From Paractinoplanes durhamensis (GTDB lineage: Bacteria > Actinomycetota > Actinomycetes > Mycobacteriales > Micromonosporaceae): DNA of 64,000 nucleotides. The stretch covers positions 124,001 to 188,000 of the forward strand of contig NZ_BOML01000031.1 in the NCBI RefSeq assembly GCF_016862175.1, read 5' to 3'. The position numbers and the translations under genes are program-made. Shown in pieces: positions 1 to 8,210 of this stretch; positions within the stretch are counted from its first letter, which is position 1; the number at the start of each line of letters is the position of its first letter. The notes under the pieces are model-generated. The model was not told where the DNA came from. It saw only the letters and a list, made by a program, of their open reading frames with translations, and searched no databases.

Positions 1-309
1 CTGGCCGCCTACGAGAATCTGACCGCCGAGCAGCTCCTGGTCGATGGGGCGCTGCCGGACGCGGTGGTCACCAAGCTCGCGAACAACGACAACCCGGCGC
101 AGACCGCGCCGAGCGCGCCGATCCTGATCGTGCAGGGCACCGATGACGAGGCCGTCCCCTACTTCATCACGCACGATCTGCTGCTGCCGCAGTTGCAGGC
201 CTACACCCAGCCCGTGACGTTCACCGAGCTGGCCGGCGCCACCCACGACTCGTCCGTGGTTCTTTCGGCGAGCACGGTGGCCACCTGGATCGCGGCCCGC
301 TTCACCTGA
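1..309 (+). CDS. Secreted lipase / alpha-beta hydrolase, C-terminal fragment
   Basis: The reading frame is open from the first base of the window, so the N-terminus and nucleophile serine lie outside. The visible 102 residues carry the late motifs of an alpha/beta hydrolase: ILIVQGTDDEAVP, where the acidic residue of the triad is expected, and GATHDSS with the catalytic histidine. This layout fits the secretory lipase group (LIP family), which cleaves acyl esters outside the cell. The gene ends at a TGA before a hairpin shared with the convergent LacI-type gene. Family assignment rests on two motifs only. Confidence 0.6.
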   Translation: MAAYENLTAEQLLVDGALPDAVVTKLANNDNPAQTAPSAPILIVQGTDDEAVPYFITHDLLLPQLQAYTQPVTFTELAGATHDSSVVLSASTVATWIAARFT

Positions 310-329
310 CCAAGTTCGAGGAGGGGGAG

Positions 330-359
330 GACGGCACCCGGCCGCCACCGGATGCCGTC
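330..359. terminator. Hairpin between convergent genes
   Basis: GACGGCA at 330-336 pairs with TGCCGTC at 353-359, and inner CCGG blocks extend the stem. It lies between the stops of the lipase fragment and the LacI-type regulator and could end transcription from both sides. No U-tract is seen. Confidence 0.5.
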
Positions 360-401
360 CCCGTCGTCATGTACCCGCCCGCGATCACGCGGAACCCCAG
401 G

Positions 402-1457
402 TCAGGCCGCCGGGATGTGGGTCTGCTTGGTCAGCCGGCGGGTCGGAGCGGCCGCCGTCGATCCGCGGACCACAAGCTCGGCCGGGAAAACGTACTCCGA
501 GCGCGGGGCGGCGTGGCCGTGGATCTCGTCGACCAGGGCCCGGACCGCGGCGTTGCCCATCGCGGCCACCGGCTGGCGGAGCGTGGTCAGCGGCGGGTCG
601 GTGAAAGCTATCAACGGCGAGTCGTCGAAGCCGACCACCGAGATGTCGCGCGGCACCTGCAGGCCGCGGCGGTGGGCGGCCCGGATCGCGCCGAGGGCCA
701 TCAGGTCGGAGCCGCACACCACGGCGGTGACGTCCCGGTCCAGCAGCTGGCCGGCCGCGACCTCGCCACCCTCGACCCCGAACAGGGTCAGGGCGACCAT
801 CTCGGACGGGGATCGATGATCGTAGGAGGGGACGTGCCGGCGCATCGCGCTGTGGTAGCCGTCGAGCTTGCGCTGGACGGCACGGAACCGCTCGGGGCCG
901 GAGACGAAACCGATCCGCTCGTGGCCGAGGGCGGCCAGGTGCGACACCGCCGACTCGGCCGCCTGCTTGTCGTCGCAGGAGATGAAGGGGGCCGAGATGC
1001 CGTCGGCGAAGCCGTTCACGAAGACGATCGGCAGCGGGCGGTCGATCAGGCGCTGGTAACGGTCGTGGTCGGCGGTCGTGTCGGCGTGCAGGCCGGCCAC
1101 GAAGACGATGCCGCTGACCTGACGGTCGAGGAGCATCTCGAGGTATTCGTCCTCGGTCACGCCGCCCGGGGTCTGGGTGCAGAGCACCGGGGTGAAACCG
1201 GTCTGGGCCAGAGCCGACTCGATCACCTGGGCGAAGGCCGGGAAGATCGGGTTCTCCAGCTCGGGGACGATCAGGCCGACCAGACCGGCACTGCGTTTGT
1301 GCAGGCGTTCCGGTCGTTCGTAGCCAAGGACATCGAGGGCAGTAAGGACTGCCTGGCGGGTGTCGGCCGAGACGCCGGGGCGGTCGTTGAGGACGCGCGA
1401 AACCGTCGCCTCGCTGACGCCCGCCTGTCGGGCGATATCCGAGAGACGTGCACGCAT
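402..1457 (-). CDS. LacI-family transcriptional regulator
   Basis: The protein has about 351 residues. An N-terminal LacI helix-turn-helix (LSDIARQAGVSEATVSRVLN) is followed by a periplasmic-binding-protein-like effector domain (GLIVPELENPIFP, later VVGFDDSPL). These proteins bind palindromic operators and respond to a sugar. It lies directly downstream of the alpha-amylase on the same strand, so control of starch or maltodextrin genes is likely but inferred. I chose the ATG at 1457 because the HTH begins right after it and a -10-like TATTGT lies six bases upstream, as in leaderless actinobacterial genes. A start seven codons earlier is possible. Confidence 0.88.
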   Translation of the reverse strand: MRARLSDIARQAGVSEATVSRVLNDRPGVSADTRQAVLTALDVLGYERPERLHKRSAGLVGLIVPELENPIFPAFAQVIESALAQTGFTPVLCTQTPGGVTEDEYLEMLLDRQVSGIVFVAGLHADTTADHDRYQRLIDRPLPIVFVNGFADGISAPFISCDDKQAAESAVSHLAALGHERIGFVSGPERFRAVQRKLDGYHSAMRRHVPSYDHRSPSEMVALTLFGVEGGEVAAGQLLDRDVTAVVCGSDLMALGAIRAAHRRGLQVPRDISVVGFDDSPLIAFTDPPLTTLRQPVAAMGNAAVRALVDEIHGHAAPRSEYVFPAELVVRGSTAAAPTRRLTKQTHIPAA

Positions 1458-1463
1458 GCGGTC

Positions 1464-1469
1464 ACAATA
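1464..1469 (-). promoter_or_regulatory. -10 box of a likely leaderless LacI-gene promoter
   Basis: On the minus strand TATTGT is followed by GACCGC and then the ATG at 1457. The -10 to start distance fits transcription beginning at the A of the start codon. The next 20 bases upstream are locally AT-rich (TAATTAATG). Confidence 0.45.
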
Positions 1470-1511
1470 ACCCTTCATTAATTATGAGCGCGCGCCTGCG
1501 ACGCAGGCCAC

Positions 1512-1542
1512 GCCGGTCGTGGCGAAGTGCGCCACGACCGGC
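1512..1542 (-). terminator. Hairpin after the amylase gene
   Basis: GCCGGTCGTGGCG (1512-1524) and CGCCACGACCGGC (1530-1542) form a perfect 13-bp stem with a 5-base loop, starting 12 bases after the amylase stop codon. There is no U-run, as is usual in high-GC actinomycetes. Confidence 0.75.
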
Positions 1543-1553
1543 TGCCCGAACGG

Positions 1554-3764
1554 CTACTTCCAGGTGTCGCTTGTGCTGTACGTCAACGCCGTTCCGGTGG
1601 TGTATGTCCGGTTGCTCCCGGACTCCCAGGTGACGTTGCCGGCCGCGTCCTTCTTGATGTACTTGTACTCGAAGCTGGTGCTCTGCGGCACGGCCACCGC
1701 GCGGCGCCAGGTCGTGCCGCTCGCGGTCAGCGGAATGGCCGAGGCGGGCGCCCAGCTGCCGAGCGCCGCGATCGAGCCGATCACGTAGACGCCGGTGCCG
1801 GTCGCCGCGCTCGCGGTCACGCTGAAGTTGACCGCGGCGTCGACGGCCACGTTCCAGGTGTCGTCGTACGTCACCGCGGCGGTGCCGGTCGACGCCGTAC
1901 GGTTCGCGTTGGTCTCCCAGGTGACGTTGCCGGCGGCGTCCTTCTTTATGTACTTGTACTCGATGGCCGTGTTGGCGGGCAGGTTCACCGTGCCGGACCA
2001 GACCGGGTAGGAGCTCGCCGAGAGGGCGACCGCGTTGGCGGTGTTCCAGCTGCCGAGCGCCGCGACGTTACCGACGACGTAGACGTTCGTGCCGTAGGCG
2101 GTGGTGGCGTACTCGTTGAAGGTGGCCGCGACGGTGGCCGGGTTGCTGGTCGGCGACGTGGTGGGCGTGGACGTCGTCGGCGCGGTGGTGGGTGTAGTGG
2201 TAGGTGTAGTAGTAGGTGTGGTGGTCGGCGACGTGGTCGGGTTGCCGGCCCCGGACTTGGCGTTGACGTGGATCGCCACCGCGCTGTTGGCCGGGATGGT
2301 GACCGACGCCGTACCCCCGGAAACCGTGACGGACGTGCCGGCGCAACCGGACGTCGTGGCCGCACCGGTGATCACGTCGCAGTAGACGCCGTCGGCGAGG
2401 CCGGTGGTGTAGGTGGCGGTGGAGGCGCTGCTGGAGTTGTTGATCCCGACCCAGCCGAGCGAGCCCCGGTGGAAGCCGATCACGTTGGCGTTGGTGGTGG
2501 TGAAGTCGGAGACCGTGGTGGTCGCGGCGGTGGCGTTGTGCCAGCCGACCATGCCCTTCACCCCGGTCGACTGGGTGATGCACTGCCAGGCGCCGCTGGT
2601 GCAGCTGGTGTCGGTGACGAAACCGCTCGAGTCGGCCGGCGGGGACTGCCCGGTGTTCGAGGTGGAGAAGGCGAAGCCGTCGTAGACGAACGGCTTGCCG
2701 TACGGGTAGGCAAGAAGGAAGTAGTTGGCGAGCGTGTACTTCGTCCCGTCCATGTACCGCAGGGTGGTGGCGTCCCGCTCGAGGTCGTGGTTGGTGACCA
2801 TCGCGGCGGTCTGGGCGCTGGTCGCGTCGAGGCTCCAGGACGGGATGGTCGCCAGGTTGCCCAGCGTCCCGTTGTTGAACTGGGTCTTGAGGCCCATCGC
2901 GTAGGAGAAGCCGAGCACGTCACCGTTGGAGGTGAAGGCGGACGGCAGCAGCTCGCTGTTGCTCGCGCCGGTGAAGATCTCCTGGGCGATGTACGGCGTC
3001 TTGTTCTCGGCGGTGGTCTTGTTGAGCAGCGCGAGGATAGCGGCGAAGTCGGTCTTGGCGACGTGCTTGGCCGCATCCACCCGGAAGCCGTCGACGCCGA
3101 GCCCGATCAGGTCGTTCAGGTAGGCGGCGATCTTCGCCCGGACCGTGGTGCTCTGCGTCTTGAGGTCGGAGAGCGACAGCAGCATGCAGTTCTGGACCTC
3201 CGACACGTTGTTCCAGTCGTCGATCACGGCGTCGTCGTCGCTGCAGTAGCCGTCGTTCGCGTGGTGGAAGTCGTCGTACGTGTACGGCACCGCCGGGTAG
3301 GTGTAGCCGGTGGGGCTGAAGGTGCTGCCGCCGTACGTCGTGGTCAGTGTGTTGTTGGCCCCGGCCGTGTGGTTGACGACGGCGTCGGCGTAGACCCGGA
3401 CCCCGGCGTTGTGGCAGGTGGTGACCATGGTGGAGAACTGCGCGCGAGTGCCGAAGCGGCTGGTCAGGTTGTACGAGACCGGCTGGTAGATCTCCCACCA
3501 CGGGTGGGCGCCGTTGTCGCTGCTGGCCAGGCTGACCGACTCGGCGGGCGGGGCGACCTGGACCGCGCCGTAGCCGGCCGGGCCGAGCTGGTCGGTGCAG
3601 GCCTTAGCGATGGAGTTCCAGTTCCAACTCCAGAGGTTGGCGGTCACATCGCTGTTGTTCAGGGTGACGGCCGCACTCGCGGTGACCGTCTGGACGGTGA
3701 ACGCGACCAGGCCGCTCGCCGCGAGAACGGCACCGGCGGCTATCGCACGCAGGCTTCGCTTCAT
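1554..3764 (-). CDS. Secreted GH13 alpha-amylase with two C-terminal CBM20 modules
   Basis: This 736-residue extracellular enzyme hydrolyses internal alpha-1,4 links of starch. A signal peptide (about 1-32) precedes the GH13 barrel. Catalytic residues are visible as D230 (GFRVD), E262 (AQE) and D327 (TNHD). A calcium-binding/beta domain reaches to about residue 500, then a Pro/Thr linker. Two tandem starch-binding CBM20 modules follow; both contain the strings ALGSW and EYKYIKKDAAGNVTWE, which points to an internal duplication. An AGGA sits about eight bases before the ATG. The promoter carries palindromes typical of sugar-repressed amylase genes. Most Streptomyces amylases have one CBM20, so the doubled module is somewhat unusual. 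Confidence 0.95.
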   Translation of the reverse strand: MKRSLRAIAAGAVLAASGLVAFTVQTVTASAAVTLNNSDVTANLWSWNWNSIAKACTDQLGPAGYGAVQVAPPAESVSLASSDNGAHPWWEIYQPVSYNLTSRFGTRAQFSTMVTTCHNAGVRVYADAVVNHTAGANNTLTTTYGGSTFSPTGYTYPAVPYTYDDFHHANDGYCSDDDAVIDDWNNVSEVQNCMLLSLSDLKTQSTTVRAKIAAYLNDLIGLGVDGFRVDAAKHVAKTDFAAILALLNKTTAENKTPYIAQEIFTGASNSELLPSAFTSNGDVLGFSYAMGLKTQFNNGTLGNLATIPSWSLDATSAQTAAMVTNHDLERDATTLRYMDGTKYTLANYFLLAYPYGKPFVYDGFAFSTSNTGQSPPADSSGFVTDTSCTSGAWQCITQSTGVKGMVGWHNATAATTTVSDFTTTNANVIGFHRGSLGWVGINNSSSASTATYTTGLADGVYCDVITGAATTSGCAGTSVTVSGGTASVTIPANSAVAIHVNAKSGAGNPTTSPTTTPTTTPTTTPTTAPTTSTPTTSPTSNPATVAATFNEYATTAYGTNVYVVGNVAALGSWNTANAVALSASSYPVWSGTVNLPANTAIEYKYIKKDAAGNVTWETNANRTASTGTAAVTYDDTWNVAVDAAVNFSVTASAATGTGVYVIGSIAALGSWAPASAIPLTASGTTWRRAVAVPQSTSFEYKYIKKDAAGNVTWESGSNRTYTTGTALTYSTSDTWK

Positions 3765-3820
3765 AGGGGATTCCTAAGGATGCGGGGGCGAAAGGGATGG
3801 GACGGCCGTCCGTTACGACG

Positions 3821-3873
3821 AGGATGCTTGATTGTTTCAAATACGTCAATGACTTCCTGAAAGATCTTGCAGG
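3821..3873 (-). promoter_or_regulatory. Amylase promoter with operator-like palindromes
   Basis: On the minus strand the 18-bp near-palindrome CCTGCAAGATCTTTCAGG (3856-3873, one mismatch) lies just upstream of a -35-like TTGACG (3844-3849). A second inverted repeat, TTGAAACAATCAA (3828-3840), fills the spacer before a weak -10 (CATCCT, 3821-3826). CTTGCAG/CTTTCAG elements resemble repressor sites described at Streptomyces amylase promoters. Binding by the adjacent LacI-type protein is inferred. Confidence 0.55.
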
Positions 3874-3983
3874 ACCTGTGGGGCTGCTGTGACGAGTGCC
3901 TGTTCAGAGCCTTGGAAGGCTTTGCAAAGATCAGGATTCACAACATCCTCAAGCCGAGCGCGCCCCGGTCGATCAGGACGGCT

Positions 3984-5507
3984 GTGAAGGGCGCTGAGCG
4001 GTTGCGGAGCTGGATTCGCGATCCCGTGATCAGTGCCGCCATCCTGTGGACCGGGCTGGCGACGGTGCTCTTCTACCTCCTCGCCGCGAACGCCGACCGG
4101 CAGGTGCAGGTCTTCTGGACGTTCCAGCTGCCGCTGGACACGCTGCTGGTCATCTCGTCCTGGCAGGTCTCGCGCATCGCGTCCGGGGCGGTCCGGCGGT
4201 TCTGGCGGGTGCTGGCCTCGTCCGGGGTGCTCTTCCTGTTCGGCGACACCTTTCAGACGGTCCTGACCTTCCTCGACCCGCCGGGAACCTGGTCGACCAC
4301 CGGCGGCCTGGTGCAGTCCAGCTGCTTCGCGATCGGGCTCGTGGTGATGGTGGTAGCGACGCTGGCCTACCCACACCCGGGACGCACCGGACGGACCCGG
4401 CTCGCGTTCTGGCTCGACTCGGCCTCGGTGCTGGTCGCCGGCGCGGTGGTGGCCTGGTGTTTCGCCGCCCACCCGGGGCAGGACGACTTCTCCGACCTGG
4501 CCGCGACCCTGGCCGCGGCGGGCGCCGCCATCACCGCCTGCTTCGGCGCGGTCAAGATGATCCTCAGCGGCAACGCGCCGATGCGGAAGACCGCCGCGAT
4601 CACGATGATGGCCGCAGCCGCGTTCACCGCGCTCGGCTTCTTCGTCGCCCCCGAGCCGGGCGGCGCGCTGGCCGGCTCCATCTACCTGATCCGGCTGATG
4701 CCGTCGCTACTGGTCGCGCTCGGCCCGCGCATCCAACTGGTGATCGCCAAGTTCGATCCGGCGCCGTTCACCGAGCGGCGCCGCAAGCCCTACAGCCTGT
4801 TGCCGTACGGCGCGATCGCGATCGTCTTCGGCGCCCTGATCGTGGTGCTGCCGCAGGGTGTCGACTTCCGGCTGTGGGGCGTCGTGGTGGGGCTCGGCCT
4901 GATCTGTGCGCTGGTCGCCGGCCGGCAACTGGTGGCCTTCCACGACAACACCGACCTGATCAAGAAGCTGCGCGAGCACGAGACCCGGCTGCGCCATCAG
5001 GCCCTGACCGACGGCCTGACCGGACTGGCCAACCGCACGCACTTCCACGAGCAGGTCGAGGCGGCACTGGCCACCGACATCCAGCGAACCTCGGTGCTGC
5101 TCATCGACCTGGACGGGTTCAAGCAGGTGAACGACTCGTTCGGGCACGCGGCCGGCGACCAGCTGCTGATCTCGGTGGCGGACAAGATGCGGGCCGCGGT
5201 GCGCGACGGCGATCTGCCGGCCCGGTTCGGCGGCGACGAGTTCGGCATCCTGCTGCGCGACTGCCAGGGCCCGGAGGCGGAGCAGACGGCCCAGCGCCTG
5301 CTGGCCGCGCTGGCCGAGCCGGTCTCCGTCGAAGGGGCCAGGATCGTCGCCAACGCCAGCATCGGGGCGGCCGGCGCCGAGCCGGGCGACGGTGTCTCGG
5401 CGGTGATCCGGCGGGCCGACGTCGCGATGTATGCCGCCAAATCCGCAGGCAAGGGCACCTGGAAGCGGTATGACACGGGGATGGAGAGCGTCGGCTCTTT
5501 CCATTGA
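3984..5507 (+). CDS. Membrane-bound diguanylate cyclase (GGDEF)
   Basis: The first two thirds contain about nine hydrophobic helices. A GGDEF domain follows (DALTDGLTGLANRTHF to the end) with an intact FGGDEF signature near residue 415. An RxxD inhibitory site (RDGD) lies exactly five residues before GGDEF, so feedback control by c-di-GMP is expected. No EAL domain is present. The enzyme should make c-di-GMP at the membrane. I chose the GTG at 3984, with an AGGA six bases upstream. An in-frame ATG at 3867 exists but falls inside the amylase operator palindrome and lacks a ribosome site. The sensed signal is unknown. Confidence 0.85.
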   Translation: MKGAERLRSWIRDPVISAAILWTGLATVLFYLLAANADRQVQVFWTFQLPLDTLLVISSWQVSRIASGAVRRFWRVLASSGVLFLFGDTFQTVLTFLDPPGTWSTTGGLVQSSCFAIGLVVMVVATLAYPHPGRTGRTRLAFWLDSASVLVAGAVVAWCFAAHPGQDDFSDLAATLAAAGAAITACFGAVKMILSGNAPMRKTAAITMMAAAAFTALGFFVAPEPGGALAGSIYLIRLMPSLLVALGPRIQLVIAKFDPAPFTERRRKPYSLLPYGAIAIVFGALIVVLPQGVDFRLWGVVVGLGLICALVAGRQLVAFHDNTDLIKKLREHETRLRHQALTDGLTGLANRTHFHEQVEAALATDIQRTSVLLIDLDGFKQVNDSFGHAAGDQLLISVADKMRAAVRDGDLPARFGGDEFGILLRDCQGPEAEQTAQRLLAALAEPVSVEGARIVANASIGAAGAEPGDGVSAVIRRADVAMYAAKSAGKGTWKRYDTGMESVGSFH

Positions 5508-5515
5508 AAGTAGTG

Positions 5516-5533
5516 ATTGTTAACGTTCACTAC
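5516..5533 (+). promoter_or_regulatory. LacI-type operator overlapping a leaderless promoter
   Basis: GTTAACGTTCAC (5519-5530) is a near-palindrome with the central CG step typical of LacI-family operators, and outer bases add partial symmetry. TAACGT at 5521-5526 can serve as a -10 box. Seven bases then separate it from the ATG at 5534, so the transcript may be leaderless with the operator on the promoter core. The controlling regulator is not identified. Confidence 0.5.
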
Positions 5534-6895
5534 ATGTCCTCAAAGCGGAAGTTTGGCGGCGCCGTACTGGCCGCCGTTCTCGCCGTGGTCTTCGGCTCGG
5601 CCTCCCCCGCCGCCGCAGCCACCTACGCCGGCTATGCCATGGCGTACTTCACCGAATCCCCCAACATGTCGGCCGCCAACTACGACCTGCACATCGCGGT
5701 CAGCGGCGACGGCCTGAACTGGACGCCGCTCAACCAGAACGCCCCGGTCGCCACCGCCACGGCCGGCGCCCAGGGCCTGCGCGACCCCTACATCCTGCGT
5801 AAGCAGGACGGCACCTTCGAGGTCCTGGCCACCGACCTCAAGGGCACCGACTGGAGCTACAACAGCCAGTACATCCACGTCTGGGACTCCACCGACCTGC
5901 GCACCTTCACCAATTACCGGCGGCTCAAGGTCAACTCGCTGGCCACCCACTCGTGGGCGCCCGAGGCCTACTGGGACGCCGGTCGCAACCAGTACGGCGT
6001 CATCTACTCGTCGGTGGTCGGCGGCCACAACGTGATCATGGTGAGCTACACGACCGACTTCAAGACCGCCACCGAGGGCCAGGTGTTCTTCGACAACGGC
6101 ACCGACGTCATCGACGGCAACCTGGTCAGCCAGGGCGGGGTGAACTACTTCTACTACCGCGGGACCGGCGGCCTGTTCGGCGCGAAGTCGTCGACGCTCA
6201 ACCCGGGCAGCTTCACCACCTACACCAGCGTGATCAATCCCGGTCGCGGCGTCGAGGCGCCGCAGCTGGTGCCGGCCCTGTCCGGCAACGGGTACACGCT
6301 GTGGGGCGACACCTACAGCCCGAACGGGCGGTTCTTCGCCTGGTCGACCAGCGCGCTGTCCACCGGCAGTTGGTCGCTGCTCAACGACCGCACCTACACC
6401 CAGCCGCTGAACTCCAAGCACCTGGGCATCACGCCGCTCACCGCGACCGAGATGTCGAACCTGCTCACCAAGTGGGGCTCGCCCAGCTGGAACCGGGTCA
6501 AGTCCTACAACTACCCCGGCCGTTACATCCGGCACTACAGCAACGTCGGGCGGATCGACGAATACCCGTTCGACCAGTGGCAGGACCAGCAGTGGAAGCT
6601 GGTGCCGGGGCTGGCCGACAGCACCGGGGTGTCGTTCCAGTCGGTGAACTACCCGACCATGTATCTCCGGCACTCCAACTACGCGATCCAGCTGGCCACC
6701 AGCGACGGCTCGACCGCCTTCAAGGCCGACGCGACCTTCTACAAGACCGCCGGCCTGGCCGACAGTTCGTGGACGTCGTTCCGGTCGTACAACTATCCGG
6801 ATCGATACCTGCGGCACTCCAACTACGTGCTGCGCATCGACCCGGTCAGCACCACCACCGAGAAGCAGGACGCGACGTTCCGAGTGGGCTACTGA
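5534..6895 (+). CDS. Secreted GH43-like glycosidase with CBM42 (AbfB) domain
   Basis: A signal peptide (about 1-28, ending SPAAA) precedes a five-blade-propeller-like catalytic region with LRDPYILRK, resembling GH43 enzymes acting on arabinan or arabinoxylan. From about residue 320 three related blocks (YNYPGRYIRH, VNYPTMYLRH, YNYPDRYLRH) form a beta-trefoil CBM42/AbfB domain that binds arabinofuranose side chains. The likely role is release of arabinose outside the cell. I took the ATG at 5534, where the signal peptide begins. An ATG ten codons upstream overlaps the stop of the cyclase gene and would read through the operator. Confidence 0.82.
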   Translation: MSSKRKFGGAVLAAVLAVVFGSASPAAAATYAGYAMAYFTESPNMSAANYDLHIAVSGDGLNWTPLNQNAPVATATAGAQGLRDPYILRKQDGTFEVLATDLKGTDWSYNSQYIHVWDSTDLRTFTNYRRLKVNSLATHSWAPEAYWDAGRNQYGVIYSSVVGGHNVIMVSYTTDFKTATEGQVFFDNGTDVIDGNLVSQGGVNYFYYRGTGGLFGAKSSTLNPGSFTTYTSVINPGRGVEAPQLVPALSGNGYTLWGDTYSPNGRFFAWSTSALSTGSWSLLNDRTYTQPLNSKHLGITPLTATEMSNLLTKWGSPSWNRVKSYNYPGRYIRHYSNVGRIDEYPFDQWQDQQWKLVPGLADSTGVSFQSVNYPTMYLRHSNYAIQLATSDGSTAFKADATFYKTAGLADSSWTSFRSYNYPDRYLRHSNYVLRIDPVSTTTEKQDATFRVGY

Positions 6896-6920
6896 GAAAA
6901 ACCGTGAGTATCCTTCGCGG

Positions 6921-8210
6921 ATGCCCGCCGCCGCAGCGCATCAGAGAATGGCCTGGCTCGATGCGCTGCGCGCGGTCGCCGCTCTGCTCGTGGTCTACGC
7001 GCACTTCACCCACTTCCTGTTCCGCGACGTCCGCGCCTTCACCTCCAGCTGGCTGAACGCCGGGGTGGCCGGGGTGATGCTGTTCTTCCTGGTGAGCGGT
7101 TACATCATCCCGGCGTCGCTGGAACGGCACGGCGACCTGCGCCGGTTCTGGGTCGCCCGGGCCGCCCGGCTCTTCCCGCTCTACCTGGCGGTCGGCGTCG
7201 CCGTCGTCCTGGTGCTGCCGGTCGCGCCCTACCTCAAGGAGCACCCGGCGGCCGGCACCATCGCCCACCTCACCATGCTTCCGCAGTTCAGCGGCTACGA
7301 CCTGGTGACACCGGTGATGTGGACGCTCAGCTTCGAGATGGCCTTCTACCTGCTGGTCGCCGGCCTGTTCGCGCTCGGGGCGCACCGGGCGAGCGCGCCG
7401 ATCGCGGTGGTGCTCGCGGTGGCCGCGGTCGCCACCGTGCCGCTGCCCCCGCGCCAGCTCTTCTCCCCGATGCTGCCGCTGGCGATCGCCGCCGTCCTGA
7501 TCGCCGGCCTGGCCGGACTGCTCAGCAAACGGCGGGCCGCGGTCGTGGCCGGCGCCCTCGCGCTGATCGCCCTGGTCCTGGCCCTGCTGTTCGCGAGCCA
7601 GGATCCGTCGCACGTCTGGGACGGCCTGCTGATCCCGGCGGTGATGTTCACCGGCACGGCCATCTACCGCGCCGAGAAGGGCCAGATCCGCAAACGGCAC
7701 GCGGCCGTCGCGGCGGCCGCGGTGAGCGTCGCGTGCCTGATCAACTGGTTCGCCGAGCTGCGCTCGCTGAACGCTCTGACGCCGGTCTACATGACCCGCG
7801 CGGTGATCACCCTGGTGATCATCGGCGGCTCCTTCGCGATCGGCTTCGCCTGCCGGCACCGCCGCGTGCCGCGCTCGCTGGCCTGGGTCGGCGTGATCAG
7901 CTACTCGCTCTACCTGATCCACGTGCCGGTCTTCGTGCTCGCCGGCCCCTGGCTGCGCGACCACTTCCACGGCGCGGCCCAGATCCCGGCGGCGACCGTG
8001 TTCCTGGCCGCCCTGCTCGGCCTGTCCTGGCTCGCCTACCGCTACATCGAGCTGCCCGGCCAGCGGCTAGGAAAGCGTTACGACCGTCCCGGTGAGCCGG
8101 GCCCGCTCCGCCGCCCAGACCACGCGATGGCCGGCCAGGCTGGTGGCGGCGTCCGACCGGATGAGCGACGGGTCGCCGTCGGCAACGGCGGCCAGAAACG
8201 CGTCGGCTAG
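6921..8210 (+). CDS. Acyltransferase-3 family membrane protein
   Basis: This is a multi-pass membrane O-acyltransferase of the OafA/acyltransferase-3 type. It opens with WLDALRAVAALLVVYAHF, whose histidine is the family hallmark, and continues with about ten membrane helices (FFLVSGYIIP, FWVARAARLFPLY). Such enzymes acylate surface sugars, lipids or antibiotics; the substrate here is unknown. The homologous part ends near YRYIELPGQRLGKR (about 8080). The remaining 45 residues run antisense through the end of the next gene and look like missed-stop extension. An alternative start is the ATG at 6948. Confidence 0.8.
   Translation: MPAAAAHQRMAWLDALRAVAALLVVYAHFTHFLFRDVRAFTSSWLNAGVAGVMLFFLVSGYIIPASLERHGDLRRFWVARAARLFPLYLAVGVAVVLVLPVAPYLKEHPAAGTIAHLTMLPQFSGYDLVTPVMWTLSFEMAFYLLVAGLFALGAHRASAPIAVVLAVAAVATVPLPPRQLFSPMLPLAIAAVLIAGLAGLLSKRRAAVVAGALALIALVLALLFASQDPSHVWDGLLIPAVMFTGTAIYRAEKGQIRKRHAAVAAAAVSVACLINWFAELRSLNALTPVYMTRAVITLVIIGGSFAIGFACRHRRVPRSLAWVGVISYSLYLIHVPVFVLAGPWLRDHFHGAAQIPAATVFLAALLGLSWLAYRYIELPGQRLGKRYDRPGEPGPLRRPDHAMAGQAGGGVRPDERRVAVGNGGQKRVG

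Noticed and set aside
2199-2250. GT-rich short repeats resembling a microsatellite
   Set aside because: They encode the Pro/Thr linker of the amylase on the minus strand, an ordinary feature of modular secreted enzymes.
1527-3860. Long open frames on the strand opposite the amylase gene (up to 777 codons)
   Set aside because: They are antisense shadows of a high-GC gene: low-complexity Arg/Gly/Val composition, no family motif, and the amylase on the other strand is unambiguous.
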